The notes beneath the pieces are model-generated. The model made no database searches, was not told the origin of the DNA, and saw only the letters and a program-made list of their open reading frames with translations. The position numbers and the translations under genes were made by a program. A DNA stretch of 42,269 nucleotides from positions 1-42,269 of the IMG/VR virus record IMGVR_UViG_3300008448_010914; one strand, given 5' to 3'. Below are positions 14,883 to 22,448 of the stretch, in pieces. The stretch is from a virus. Each line of letters starts with the position of its first letter. The first letter of the stretch is position 1.

Positions 14883-15406
14883 TTTTTAGTGTATCCTAAG
14901 TCAATAGCTGATGTACCATTGAGACCATTATAAAATGCTGAAGGATGCAATGGAAGATCAGAAATGTTAATTGATCCTGTTTTAGGTTTACTGTTTTCAA
15001 TAGTGGATGCGATCACTCTACTTCTCAAATCTGAAGTGCTGAAGCTGTGCATCCGAGAGTTAAAAACAATGGGGTGGACATCAAGATGTCTACCAGTAAA
15101 GTCTTTATCTTTGTGATCCTCACCAACAAACCTAACACTGATTGGAAGTGTCTTTAGAAGGTCCAATAGATCTGCTTCAGTGTTGTATACAATTACATCA
15201 TCAATGTACCTAATTGCATGCAATTGGATTTGACGTTCAACAATAGATTGAACAGGCTTATTCTTTTCGGGACGATCAATTGAAGGATCATTCTGCAGTC
15301 CTACAATTAGATGATCACATTGGTTTTTTACTTCTTCAAACATTAACATATGACCAGCATGACATAGGTCAAATGTACCGCAAGTAAATCCAATCTTATA
15401 TTTCAT
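14879..15406 (-). CDS. Cytidylyltransferase-family nucleotidyltransferase, TagD/RfaE2-like (175 aa)
   Basis: GFTCGTFDLCHAGHMLMFEE carries the HxGH catalytic motif, ERQIQLHAIRYIDDVI the middle region, RFVGEDHKDKDFTG a TagD-like loop, and FSTSDLRSR the ISSTxxR-type motif. The family activates a sugar phosphate or glycerol phosphate with CTP or ATP. Beside GmhA and HddA homologues it would plausibly make an NDP-heptose. No dedicated GmhB-type phosphatase is present in the operon. The ATG at 15406 (after AGGTGAG) is preferred to the GTG at 15415. The last 40 residues are an unmatched extension. Confidence 0.78.
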   Translation of the reverse strand: MKYKIGFTCGTFDLCHAGHMLMFEEVKNQCDHLIVGLQNDPSIDRPEKNKPVQSIVERQIQLHAIRYIDDVIVYNTEADLLDLLKTLPISVRFVGEDHKDKDFTGRHLDVHPIVFNSRMHSFSTSDLRSRVIASTIENSKPKTGSINISDLPLHPSAFYNGLNGTSAIDLGYTKK

Positions 15407-15407
15407 A

Positions 15408-15680
15408 TCACTCACCTAGACTAAAATTAACATAAATTAACGAGGAAATTTTGAATGATCTCCACTCCCCTTTATCTATATCCCAACAAGGAACGATGTC
15501 TAGGTTTTGTACTTTAACCTTTTCTGTCTTCCTCTCATAGGGAACTGCAATGTCTTCTCTCAACGTGCAATTCATAGTACGTTCAGTACCATCACTTTTA
15601 GTAAAAATGACTTGAACCTTATTGGTTTTCAATACACCAATAAGCCAGTCGTGAGTAGTTTTATCTGCTGTCAAAGACAT
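15408..15680 (-). CDS. WYL_2 / DUF2693-like small SH3-barrel protein (90 aa)
   Basis: KVQVIFTKSDGTERTMNCTL is the hallmark of the small Sm/SH3-like proteins grouped as DUF2693 (WYL_2), common in T4-like phages; they are thought to be nucleic-acid or ligand binders, with no firm function. The frame is open for 14 more codons upstream, but those codons lie in the terminator hairpin at 15695-15718, and GGAGA precedes the ATG at 15680, so I start there. Confidence 0.72.
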   Translation of the reverse strand: MSLTADKTTHDWLIGVLKTNKVQVIFTKSDGTERTMNCTLREDIAVPYERKTEKVKVQNLDIVPCWDIDKGEWRSFKISSLIYVNFSLGE

Positions 15681-15694
15681 TACGTTTCTCCAAT

Positions 15695-15718
15695 AAAAAA
15701 GGGACCGAAGTCCCTTTA
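15695..15718 (-). terminator. Rho-independent terminator with UUCG loop
   Basis: Read on the - strand: AAAGGGAC-TTCG-GTCCCTTT followed by TTTTA. A 7-8 bp stem, an extra-stable UUCG tetraloop and a U-run make a textbook intrinsic terminator. It lies 21 bp after the HTH-type gene (15739-15993) and 15 bp before the WYL_2 gene, so the two are separate transcription units. Confidence 0.88.
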
Positions 15719-15738
15719 TCATAAGCCGTCCAAATTAA

Positions 15739-15993
15739 TTAGACAAGACCCAAAGAAGCTGCGCGGTAGCCAGCTGCAATGATTGCACGACTTGGTGTGC
15801 CCAATCGGTACTTCTGAGTCACACGACCTTTAGAGTCTGTGCGAGTGTTCAAGTAGATGGACATGCCATCTTCCAAACGAAGTTGAGAAACAACTTTAGT
15901 TGGTGATGCAATCTTGAACTGTGAACGAATTTGCTTGCTTGTCAACTCAGCACCGTTAGAGAAAGCAGAAGCGAGGCGTTGTTTTTGTGTCAT
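15739..15993 (-). CDS. Small DNA-binding-type (HTH-like) protein (84 aa)
   Basis: The start MTQKQRLASAFSNG, then ELTSKQIRSQFKIASPTKVV (helix-turn-helix-like) and a two-stranded wing (YLNTRTDSKGRVTQKYRLG) give a small winged-helix outline. Similar short proteins occur in T4-like phages. I begin at the ATG 15993, six bases after GGAG; an ATG four codons upstream lacks a good site. It has its own promoter with a palindrome at the start point, and a strong terminator behind it, so it is a single-gene unit, probably a regulator. Confidence 0.65.
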   Translation of the reverse strand: MTQKQRLASAFSNGAELTSKQIRSQFKIASPTKVVSQLRLEDGMSIYLNTRTDSKGRVTQKYRLGTPSRAIIAAGYRAASLGLV

Positions 15994-16022
15994 AATAGAC
16001 TCCATAATAAATTAATAAAAAA

Positions 16023-16034
16023 CTGCATGTGCAG
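16023..16034. promoter_or_regulatory. Palindrome near the transcription start, possible operator
   Basis: CTGCA-TG-TGCAG is a 5+5 bp inverted repeat lying just downstream of the -10 box of the promoter at 16042-16069. Its place is that of an operator; autoregulation by the HTH-type product is inferred. Confidence 0.35.
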
Positions 16035-16041
16035 AACGTCT

Positions 16042-16069
16042 ATTCTACTCATACTTCAATATAAGTCAA
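16042..16069 (-). promoter_or_regulatory. sigma70-type promoter of the HTH-type gene
   Basis: On the - strand: TTGACT (16069-16064), 16 bp, TAGAAT (16047-16042). Five of six consensus bases in each box. It lies about 50 bp before the ATG at 15993 and directly after the 65-aa gene ending at 16078. Confidence 0.6.
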
Positions 16070-16077
16070 CAGACCTA

Positions 16078-16275
16078 TTAAAAAGAAGTTTTCAAAAGAG
16101 TGTAACCTTCCTTTGAGAACTTCAGAAAACGAGGACCAACTTTGACAACAAAGAACTGCTTGCCGTCAATGAATTCCTCATTCACAATGTCACCACGAGT
16201 TACTTCGTTAGTGATGTTGTTCTTAAACCTAACATTAGGTTTTACTTTATATGTTGGACGTTGGTTTGTGTACAT
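16078..16275 (-). CDS. Small basic protein of unknown function (65 aa)
   Basis: No family is recognised. The product is Lys/Arg-rich and beta-strand-like (VRFKNNITNEVTRGDIVNEE, KQFFVVKVGPRFLKFSK), which resembles a small SH3- or KOW-type barrel. It begins 12 bp after the CCA end of the tRNA gene, with no evident ribosome site, so it may be translated from an RNA made by tRNA processing. Confidence 0.55.
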   Translation of the reverse strand: MYTNQRPTYKVKPNVRFKNNITNEVTRGDIVNEEFIDGKQFFVVKVGPRFLKFSKEGYTLLKTSF

Positions 16276-16287
16276 AATATTAATAGT

Positions 16288-16362
16288 TGGTACCTCTACC
16301 TAGAATCGAACTAGGATCACGGGTTTAGAAGACCCGGGCTTTCTCCATTAAGCTACAGAGGT
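16288..16362 (-). tRNA. tRNA-Arg (anticodon UCU)
   Basis: The cloverleaf can be drawn fully on the - strand: acceptor ACCTCTG/TAGAGGT (one G-T pair), D-stem GCTT/AAGC, anticodon stem CGGGT/ACCCG with loop CTTCTAA, four-base variable loop, T-stem CCTAG/CTAGG with loop TTCGATT, discriminator A and an encoded CCA. The anticodon UCU reads AGA and AGG, codons used often in this AT-rich genome, so it may offset a host shortage. The HNH gene overlaps its first 15 bases. Confidence 0.93.
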
Positions 16363-16764
16363 GATTCTTCCACTATGTACTTTCCTATGGCAATTTGCAC
16401 AAAGAACAGTACACTTATTGATTTCTTTTAGTATTTTATCCCAAGAACCAAAAACAGTCAACGAACTTAACTCACCCTCTTTTGTTGATGGATCAATATG
16501 ATGGAGATCAAGACATTCAACGGCATTTTCACCACACAATGAACATCGTTGAGTACTCTTCCATGCTTGATACCTAACCCTCAAATCTTTTTTATATGCT
16601 CTTACACGATCTTTTTGTTTCTGATTTTCACCAGAATTATAATAGGTCTTATTGTAAGAATTATAACACTCTCTACACTTGGATTGATACTGACCTTTTT
16701 GTTTATTTCGAAACGAAAAAAGATCTAACGATTTTACTTCTTTGCAAACAGTACATTGTTTCAT
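16348..16764 (-). CDS. HNH homing endonuclease running into the tRNA gene (138 aa)
   Basis: Two zinc knuckles (CTVCKEVK and CRECYN at residues 4-35; CSLCGE near 75) frame an HNH core: LDLHHIDPSTKEG followed by CTVLCANCHRKVH. This is a free-standing HNH nuclease like those that spread as homing elements between phages. The last codons (ITSVA, stop) lie in the tRNA acceptor and D-arm, so the gene ends inside the tRNA. AAGGGA precedes the ATG. It is monocistronic and probably moves at the tRNA locus. Confidence 0.85.
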   Translation of the reverse strand: MKQCTVCKEVKSLDLFSFRNKQKGQYQSKCRECYNSYNKTYYNSGENQKQKDRVRAYKKDLRVRYQAWKSTQRCSLCGENAVECLDLHHIDPSTKEGELSSLTVFGSWDKILKEINKCTVLCANCHRKVHSGRITSVA

Positions 16765-16791
16765 AAACTTCCCTTCTAATATATTTAGAAT

Positions 16792-17349
16792 TTAGAAGTT
16801 TTCAAGGATATTGTTTCCGTATTTGCAAATGTAATAGCTGTCAATAATATCTGAACTAGGATTCCATTGCTTATCTGTTAAGTTAAGCTCCAACTTAGGA
16901 TTATATCCAGTTTCATTAATGAAGGCAACTTGCATATCTTCTTTGTTCGCGTTTCCTCTTCCGGTTGCGAACTTCTTTATTTGTGTTGGTGCAATAGGAG
17001 TTACTTCATAATTGGACATCCACATCTTATATTTCAGTACACCACAGTTCTCTGCAATATGGAACACACGTCCAGTAGCTGCAAAGGCATAGTCCTCGAT
17101 GTAAACCTTATCAACGTGATGAATGGAGAGACATTTTAACACCCAGTTAGAAATGTTATGATATCTTTGTTCCTGACAGAAGTAAGGCTCCATAGGTGCA
17201 CCAACCAAATTGTGGTTGTAGTACTTACCATTTTTCTTTCTATCCGTTAAAAAATAAAAAGTACAATCTTTGTAGTTGAAATTATTACCAGTGTAGATAC
17301 AAACAGATGGTGATGATAAGGAAAAATCAATCCCAGCTATCTTCTTCAT
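16792..17349 (-). CDS. RuvC-like Holliday junction resolvase (185 aa)
   Basis: An RNase H-fold nuclease with the four acidic positions expected of RuvC-type enzymes: Asp8 in AGIDFSLSSPS, Glu in VYIEDYAFA (near 85), and the C-terminal pair around DIIDSYYICKYG. APTQIKKFATGRGNANKEDM is the typical basic loop. T4-like aquatic phages use such enzymes in place of T4 gp49 to cut branched replication DNA before packaging. Its ATG lies inside the end of the zinc-ribbon gene at 17327-17500. Confidence 0.82.
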   Translation of the reverse strand: MKKIAGIDFSLSSPSVCIYTGNNFNYKDCTFYFLTDRKKNGKYYNHNLVGAPMEPYFCQEQRYHNISNWVLKCLSIHHVDKVYIEDYAFAATGRVFHIAENCGVLKYKMWMSNYEVTPIAPTQIKKFATGRGNANKEDMQVAFINETGYNPKLELNLTDKQWNPSSDIIDSYYICKYGNNILENF

Positions 17350-17500
17350 CTTCTTCTTCGTCTAGATCTTCTAGATCTAGTTCTGAACCACAATAAGGAC
17401 AGAAGCTGATACTATCATCAGTCTCTCCAACTGGTTCAACAACAAATTCAGCATCACATTCGTAACATACGTGTTCAATACTGTCTTTATGGTCTAGCAT
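17327..17500 (-). CDS. Zinc-ribbon protein with acidic tail (57 aa)
   Basis: ATG 17500 to TGA 17327 gives 57 residues with CYEC (12-15) and CPYCGSE (34-37), a classical two-knuckle zinc ribbon, then an unbroken Asp/Glu tail of about 15 residues ending in SWD. It overlaps the resolvase start by 23 bases. Such small ribbons with acidic tails can mimic DNA or contact RNA polymerase; this is speculation. Confidence 0.75.
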   Translation of the reverse strand: MLDHKDSIEHVCYECDAEFVVEPVGETDDSISFCPYCGSELDLEDLDEEEDEEDSWD

Positions 17501-17509
17501 ACAACCTCC

Positions 17510-17746
17510 TTATGCTACTGATAGTAAAGCAGATGCTACTGATACAATCCATCTACTTGCGTTTTCATCGTCAGCTAAATGCTGAGCTGCTTTAACACTT
17601 GCAATCTCTTTGACAAGATATTCAAACTCCTCACGTGACATTAGTTGGTTATTGTATTGATCAACGATCAACATCATTTCATATGATAAAGTACCCAACT
17701 TAGTGGGTTCTTGAGCTGCTTCTCTCAAAGCTTCTAAAGCTGTCAT
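17510..17746 (-). CDS. Small helical phage protein of unknown function (78 aa)
   Basis: No family is recognised. It starts MTALEALREAAQEPTK, similar in its first residues to the gene at 4844-5317, and has an SREEFEYLVKEIASVKAAQ helix, then a hydrophobic end. No signal peptide is evident. It couples by ATGA-type overlap to the lipoprotein gene upstream and is followed nine bases later by the zinc-ribbon gene. Confidence 0.6.
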   Translation of the reverse strand: MTALEALREAAQEPTKLGTLSYEMMLIVDQYNNQLMSREEFEYLVKEIASVKAAQHLADDENASRWIVSVASALLSVA

Positions 17747-18096
17747 TTTCTATCCTTCCATGCATCGACAATAGCGTCGATACGTTTTTGTTGTACATTT
17801 AGCAATGATTTGCAAAATACAGGATTAGTAGAAGAGTATGCCTTGGTCATAGCTTCGTGTAAACCTTTAATGTTTTCTGCTTGAGGATCATTCCGGTATG
17901 TAGTATAAACTTTAAGGTGAAGAATAGTGTCTTGAATCTCTTTCCATCCGTATGCTTTTTCATCACAAGAGATCTGGCCACTAAGAATTTTTAGATCTAC
18001 AAGGTTACCAAATAGTACTGAGTCGTGAGGACGAGGCATTACAAATGTCATGCAACCCGAAAGAAGTATAACAGGTAGTAATAGTAGTTTTTTCAT
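17743..18096 (-). CDS. Predicted phage lipoprotein (117 aa)
   Basis: MKKLLLLPVILLSGC is a lipoprotein signal with lipobox LLSGC, so the mature protein would be a diacylated periplasmic-facing lipoprotein of about 100 residues with two further Cys. The ATG at 18096 begins just after the upstream stop and right at the signal; the frame's earlier TTG-type extension is rejected. Its role is unknown; a second outer spanin or a superinfection-exclusion lipoprotein are both possible, but it has no adjacent inner-membrane partner. Confidence 0.7.
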   Translation of the reverse strand: MKKLLLLPVILLSGCMTFVMPRPHDSVLFGNLVDLKILSGQISCDEKAYGWKEIQDTILHLKVYTTYRNDPQAENIKGLHEAMTKAYSSTNPVFCKSLLNVQQKRIDAIVDAWKDRK

Positions 18097-18100
18097 AATA

Positions 18101-18640
18101 TTAAACACTTTCTTTAAAAATACTAAAGCCAAAACACCATAAAATTCTAGGAACAGAGCCTTTGATTACATCAACTCTATGCTCTAATTCAGAAACAGGA
18201 TACATTAAGAGATCAGAAGGATTAGTTTCATATGGTACATCATCAATATATGTAACGCCCCCTTTGAGTGATTTTTGAGTTATTATATTACAGTGTAAAG
18301 TATAAGAACCGGGAAACCAAATAGGATCTTTATGTGAAAATATATCGCCACCATTGAAACCTATGCCGTTAACGATACCATCCTTATACCCTGGCTGATC
18401 AATTTTAATAATAGAGTGATGTGTTTTCAAATATTCCAATATCCTTTTTTTTATTTGGTAGGATACTTCAGGATAATCAAAAGCATCATCTTTTGAAAAT
18501 CTGGTGCTTAGTCTTGTATTAATAATTCCCATACTTACATTAGAAAAAAAGCTTTTTTTATAATTGTTGTTTGTCCAATCATTAAGCTCTTGAATTTCTT
18601 GATCACTAATAAAATTTTTTACAATTTGAGGTTTTATCAT
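18101..18640 (-). CDS. Putative 2OG-Fe(II) oxygenase (179 aa)
   Basis: The iron site reads FSHKDPIWFPGSYTLHCN (His-X-Asp), with the distal His in ELEHRVDVIKGSVPRILWCFGF, whose Arg would hold 2-oxoglutarate. The order and spacing are those of P4Hc-type oxygenases. It sits between the lipoprotein gene and nrdB, transcribed with them. The substrate is unknown. Confidence 0.75.
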   Translation of the reverse strand: MIKPQIVKNFISDQEIQELNDWTNNNYKKSFFSNVSMGIINTRLSTRFSKDDAFDYPEVSYQIKKRILEYLKTHHSIIKIDQPGYKDGIVNGIGFNGGDIFSHKDPIWFPGSYTLHCNIITQKSLKGGVTYIDDVPYETNPSDLLMYPVSELEHRVDVIKGSVPRILWCFGFSIFKESV

Positions 18641-18649
18641 AAAAATATG

Positions 18650-19642
18650 TTAAGCTGCTTTTGCCCAAACATCATCCCATGTACCAGAGTGCGCACCCTT
18701 AGCATAGTCTGTTGCTCGGTTTTCAAAAAAGTTAGTATGTGTAGGAGCATTTATCATTTCCTCAACCCATGGAAGAGGATTCTTCTTGACCTTCATAATT
18801 CCCTTAAGACCAAGACTAATAAGGCGACGATCAGTAATATAGCGGATGTAACGTTTAACGTCATCAGCGTTAAGACCATCCATACCACCCATAGAGAATG
18901 CCAAATCGATAAACCTATCCTCGAGTAGAACCATCTTTTCAGCAATTGTATACAATTGTCCTTTGAGCTCATCGTTCCAAATCTCCGGATTCTCTTGAAT
19001 GTATGTTCTGAATAGTTTGATCATTCCTTCACAATGTTGAGTTTCATCAACAATAGACCAAGTAACAATCTGACCCATCCCCTTCATCTTTCCATGACGA
19101 GGGAAGTTCAGTAACATAATAAAGGAACTGAATAGTTGCATTCCTTCTGTAAACGCAGAGAACACAGCAATGTGCTTAGCTGTATTCTCTTTTGTAGAGT
19201 TTTGCTGAGAGATATCAAGCACATAGTCATGCTTCTCTTTCATCTCTGCATACTCAAGAAACTGGTTATACATCGTCTCAGGCAAGCCTAGAGTCTCAAT
19301 CAAATGAGAGTAAGCAGCAATGTGCAAAGCTTCGCGAGCAGCAAAGCCAAGTAGCATCATGCGAACTTCAGGCTGAGGAAAATAAGGCAAGTAATTGTTA
19401 ACGTAACCACCAGCAACGTCAATATCTCCTTGCGTAAAAAAGCGAAAAATATGTGTGAGGAATTGTTTTTCTTCAATGGATAACTTGCCTTTCCAATCTT
19501 TAACATCTTCAAGCATTGGCACCTCTGTGTGGAGCCAATGACTCTGCTCATGCTTCAACCAAGCATCGTATGCCCAAGGATAGTTGAACGGTTTAAACGA
19601 GCTACGTTCGTCAGTTAGTCTTGATTTTCTTTTTGCGTTCAT
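18650..19642 (-). CDS. nrdB: Class I ribonucleotide reductase, small (radical) subunit (330 aa)
   Basis: The ferritin-like di-metal site is intact: Asp73 in TQGDIDVAGG, Glu104 and His107 in AAREALHIAAYSHL, a Glu in FTEGMQLFSSF and Glu/His in DETQHCEGM. Tyr111 lies seven residues after Glu104, the spacing of the radical Tyr122 in E. coli NrdB. It makes the radical used by NrdA to reduce ribonucleotides, supporting phage DNA synthesis. Cofactor (Fe or Mn) cannot be told. Followed upstream in the operon by trx and nrdA. Confidence 0.92.
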   Translation of the reverse strand: MNAKRKSRLTDERSSFKPFNYPWAYDAWLKHEQSHWLHTEVPMLEDVKDWKGKLSIEEKQFLTHIFRFFTQGDIDVAGGYVNNYLPYFPQPEVRMMLLGFAAREALHIAAYSHLIETLGLPETMYNQFLEYAEMKEKHDYVLDISQQNSTKENTAKHIAVFSAFTEGMQLFSSFIMLLNFPRHGKMKGMGQIVTWSIVDETQHCEGMIKLFRTYIQENPEIWNDELKGQLYTIAEKMVLLEDRFIDLAFSMGGMDGLNADDVKRYIRYITDRRLISLGLKGIMKVKKNPLPWVEEMINAPTHTNFFENRATDYAKGAHSGTWDDVWAKAA

Positions 19643-19643
19643 T

Positions 19644-19925
19644 TTAGTTATTTGACTTGACTATATTATTGTTATCTACGGATTTAGGAAACCAGTCAAG
19701 AAGAAGGTCTTTAGCTTTAACTCCAACCATTCTCTTTACTTCTTTGTTGTTATCTAATGCAATTAGAGTAGGAACACTTCTTACACCATATTGAATAGCA
19801 AGATCTTGTTGTTCATCAATATCAACAACTGTCACATCTTTATCTAAACCAAGCTCTTCTAATTGTTGAGCCAATGCTTTACATGGTTGACACCACGTTG
19901 CTGTAAATCTTAATATCTTCATCAA
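19644..19925 (-). CDS. Thioredoxin (93 aa)
   Basis: The WCQPC active site (residues 11-15, in FTATWCQPCKAL) and the cis-Pro strand RSVPTLIALD identify a thioredoxin of slightly short length. Lying between nrdB and nrdA, it is the probable electron donor to the phage ribonucleotide reductase, whose NrdA C-terminus carries a CxxC pair. It overlaps the upstream oxygenase by four bases. Confidence 0.9.
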   Translation of the reverse strand: MMKILRFTATWCQPCKALAQQLEELGLDKDVTVVDIDEQQDLAIQYGVRSVPTLIALDNNKEVKRMVGVKAKDLLLDWFPKSVDNNNIVKSNN

Positions 19926-20527
19926 AAATCCTTTAAACTAATTTTTCCATAACTTGTGTCACCCTTATAATGCCAGTCAATTACCATATGGATGCGATCT
20001 ATATCAGAGTTGTTTTCAACAGAATGCGTCACATTATTATTAACTTCTATTAATTTACCTGCTTCCATAGGCACTTCAATCCCATTACATAAGAAAATAA
20101 CGTTGTTATTTGTAACTATAGGTAGGTGAATTCTTCTCAAAAAATGCAAGTAATATCCTAAATCACAGTGAGGAAGGACCTTTTTTTTAGCTGGTAACTT
20201 TAAAAGCATTACTCGTTTTGCTTCTCCATCAGGATACACCTGCTCAATTTTTTGATAGATGTTAATTAAATTTTCTTCAAAAACATCCATTAGAAATTGA
20301 TTGTTGATATCTTTATTAAAAAAAGTATGGGCTGGATCAGCTTTATTGAAAATAACAGCATTATAAGAATCTTGTTGATCAAAAAGCTGGGTACGTTTAT
20401 GCCAATCGGTTTCTGAACTTAAATTAATTTTATTAATTTTTTGCTGTAACAATTCCAAGCAGTCTACGCTACCCATATCTAAAAAACTATTAGGTTTTTT
20501 TCCATAATGACCCATCATAGCTTTCAT
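19922..20527 (-). CDS. Aspartyl/asparaginyl beta-hydroxylase-like 2OG oxygenase (201 aa)
   Basis: LPHCDLGYYLHFLRRIHLPI (His-X-Asp), then GIEVPMEAGKLIEVNNNVTH and IDRIHMVIDWH give the ligands and Arg of the Asp/Asn beta-hydroxylase family (PF05118-like). Such enzymes hydroxylate protein side chains; the target is unknown. A near-perfect ribosome site, AAGGAGG, precedes the ATG, suggesting high expression. It is inserted between nrdA and trx. Confidence 0.78.
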   Translation of the reverse strand: MKAMMGHYGKKPNSFLDMGSVDCLELLQQKINKINLSSETDWHKRTQLFDQQDSYNAVIFNKADPAHTFFNKDINNQFLMDVFEENLINIYQKIEQVYPDGEAKRVMLLKLPAKKKVLPHCDLGYYLHFLRRIHLPIVTNNNVIFLCNGIEVPMEAGKLIEVNNNVTHSVENNSDIDRIHMVIDWHYKGDTSYGKISLKDF

Positions 20528-20605
20528 CTTTTACCTCCTTAGTTTTATATAACTGCTTCGCACACAACTATTAAGATTACACACAAATAATGCAATAGTT
20601 TGCAT

Positions 20606-22411
20606 CTAACCCTCACAAGCTAAGCATACATCATCACTAGCAAGAGCTTTCATGTCAATCTCTTCAATAACTTTTCGTTCGATCTTTTTAGATACTTTGT
20701 CTGCCTTACCAATCTTTTCAGATCTGCAATAATACAACGTCTTGAGTCCTTGTTTCCAGGCTTGAAAGTGAACTGCATGGAGGTACTTGAGGTGTGAGTC
20801 AGGTCTAAAGAATAGGTTAACTGACTGGGCTTGATCAATGTATACTTGTCTGTCGGCAGCGTGCTGGACAAGCCATCGCTGGTCAATTTCCATTGAGGTT
20901 TTGAAGACGCTCTTTGTCCACTCATCGAGTAGTTCGAGATGCTGTACGGAGCCGTCATTGGCAATGATACTGGACCAAATCTCATTATATTTTTCATCGT
21001 CATTTGCTGAATCCGATTCGCTCAATTTCAACTTAATAATTCTATCCAACCATTTGTTTTTAGTCAGATGAGAGCCTGAAAGAGTGTCTTGACGATAGGC
21101 ATTAGCACGGTAAGGCTCGATACTAGGACTAGTGTTACCCATGATAATTGAACTAGAAGCATTAGGAGCAATAGCCATAAGGTGGCTAAAGCGCTGCCCT
21201 GTCCCCACTGCATCAAGTGCTTCTCCGCGAAGTCTTCCAAGTTCGAGATTAGCATTGTTTAATACTCCTCTAATATGTCCAAAGATTTTATGATTGGTGC
21301 TTACTGCGAGCGCCGATTCCCACGGGATACTATTGCGCTGTAGATAGGCATGCCAACCGAGAGCACCAATACCAATAGACCGTTCACGAATAGCACTAAA
21401 TCTTGCTCGTGATATGCTGTCAGGAGCATTATCAATGAAATGCTGAAGGACGTTATCGAGCATCTCAGCAACGTCCCGAAGAAAAAGTCCGTCATTTTTC
21501 CAATCATCATAATGCTCCAAATTCAAAGAAGATAAGCAACATACAGCTGTACGGTCCTTATCAGTTGGTAAAATAATCTCACTGCACAAATTAGATTGTT
21601 TGATACTCAATCCTAGTTTCTTTTGAAACTCAGGCATAGCACGGTTACTGGTATCAATGAAATGCAAATAAGGTTCACCTGTATGCATTCTCATCTCCAT
21701 GATCGATTGCCACAAATGCTTTGCAGACACTACCTCACGTACCTCACCGTTATGAGGATCTTTCAATTCCCAATCGTCATTAGCTTCAGGGTCAAGCATA
21801 CACTGTTCGACCAGTTGCATAAACGAGTCTGGTATGTTGATACCATGATGCAAGTTCTGGGTCCTCATATTGGGATCACCAGTTGGTTTTCTCATCTCTA
21901 AAAATATAAGAATATCCGGATGACTAATATCAAGGTAAGCAGCGTAGGAACCACGACGAGTCCGACCTTGTCTATAAGCGAGAGATGATGCGTCATATGT
22001 GCGAAGGTGGGGCATGACTCCAACCGACTTATCATCCGCTGAGCGAATTCCAATACCAATTCCAACTCCTCCGCCCAGCATGCTGAGCCAATTTACTTCC
22101 GATAAAGTATCCACAAGACCGGACGAACTATCGTGTAGGTAAGGTAGAAAGCATGATATAGGAAGGCCACGAGCACTACGCCCAAAAGAGAGAATAGGTG
22201 TACTATAGGAAAGCCAATGTTTACTAGAATACTCATACAAACGTTGAGAATGTTCTTGGTCAGTGCCGAACGCTTTTGATACAAACGCAAACCTTTCCTG
22301 AGGAGACGTCTCGTCATCCTTCATGTAACTTTCTTTTAGTCTTAGTTTTCCCAACTCATCAAACAATTCATCACGCGAATAGTCTACCGTTATACCATGT
22401 ACTGTACTCAT
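20606..22411 (-). CDS. nrdA: Class I ribonucleotide reductase, large (catalytic) subunit (601 aa)
   Basis: Catalytic residues are in place: Cys87 in LPISCFLP, Asn274/Cys276/Glu278 in SNLCSEI, Cys292 in CCLSSLNL, and the radical-transfer pair Tyr560-Tyr561 in KTLYYCRSE. The C-terminal CLACEG gives the mobile CxxC pair re-reduced by thioredoxin. The N-terminal ATP-cone of E. coli NrdA (761 aa) is missing, so dATP feedback inhibition at that site is lost, as in other phage enzymes. A 77-bp gap behind it holds the next ribosome site only. Confidence 0.93.
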   Translation of the reverse strand: MSTVHGITVDYSRDELFDELGKLRLKESYMKDDETSPQERFAFVSKAFGTDQEHSQRLYEYSSKHWLSYSTPILSFGRSARGLPISCFLPYLHDSSSGLVDTLSEVNWLSMLGGGVGIGIGIRSADDKSVGVMPHLRTYDASSLAYRQGRTRRGSYAAYLDISHPDILIFLEMRKPTGDPNMRTQNLHHGINIPDSFMQLVEQCMLDPEANDDWELKDPHNGEVREVVSAKHLWQSIMEMRMHTGEPYLHFIDTSNRAMPEFQKKLGLSIKQSNLCSEIILPTDKDRTAVCCLSSLNLEHYDDWKNDGLFLRDVAEMLDNVLQHFIDNAPDSISRARFSAIRERSIGIGALGWHAYLQRNSIPWESALAVSTNHKIFGHIRGVLNNANLELGRLRGEALDAVGTGQRFSHLMAIAPNASSSIIMGNTSPSIEPYRANAYRQDTLSGSHLTKNKWLDRIIKLKLSESDSANDDEKYNEIWSSIIANDGSVQHLELLDEWTKSVFKTSMEIDQRWLVQHAADRQVYIDQAQSVNLFFRPDSHLKYLHAVHFQAWKQGLKTLYYCRSEKIGKADKVSKKIERKVIEEIDMKALASDDVCLACEG

Positions 22412-22448
22412 ATTTCCAATCTTCTTATTTTATTAAATTAGTGAGCAG

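Noticed and set aside
15408-15722. Longer 104-codon form of the WYL_2-like gene
   Set aside because: The extension lies inside the intrinsic terminator; GGAGA supports ATG 15680.
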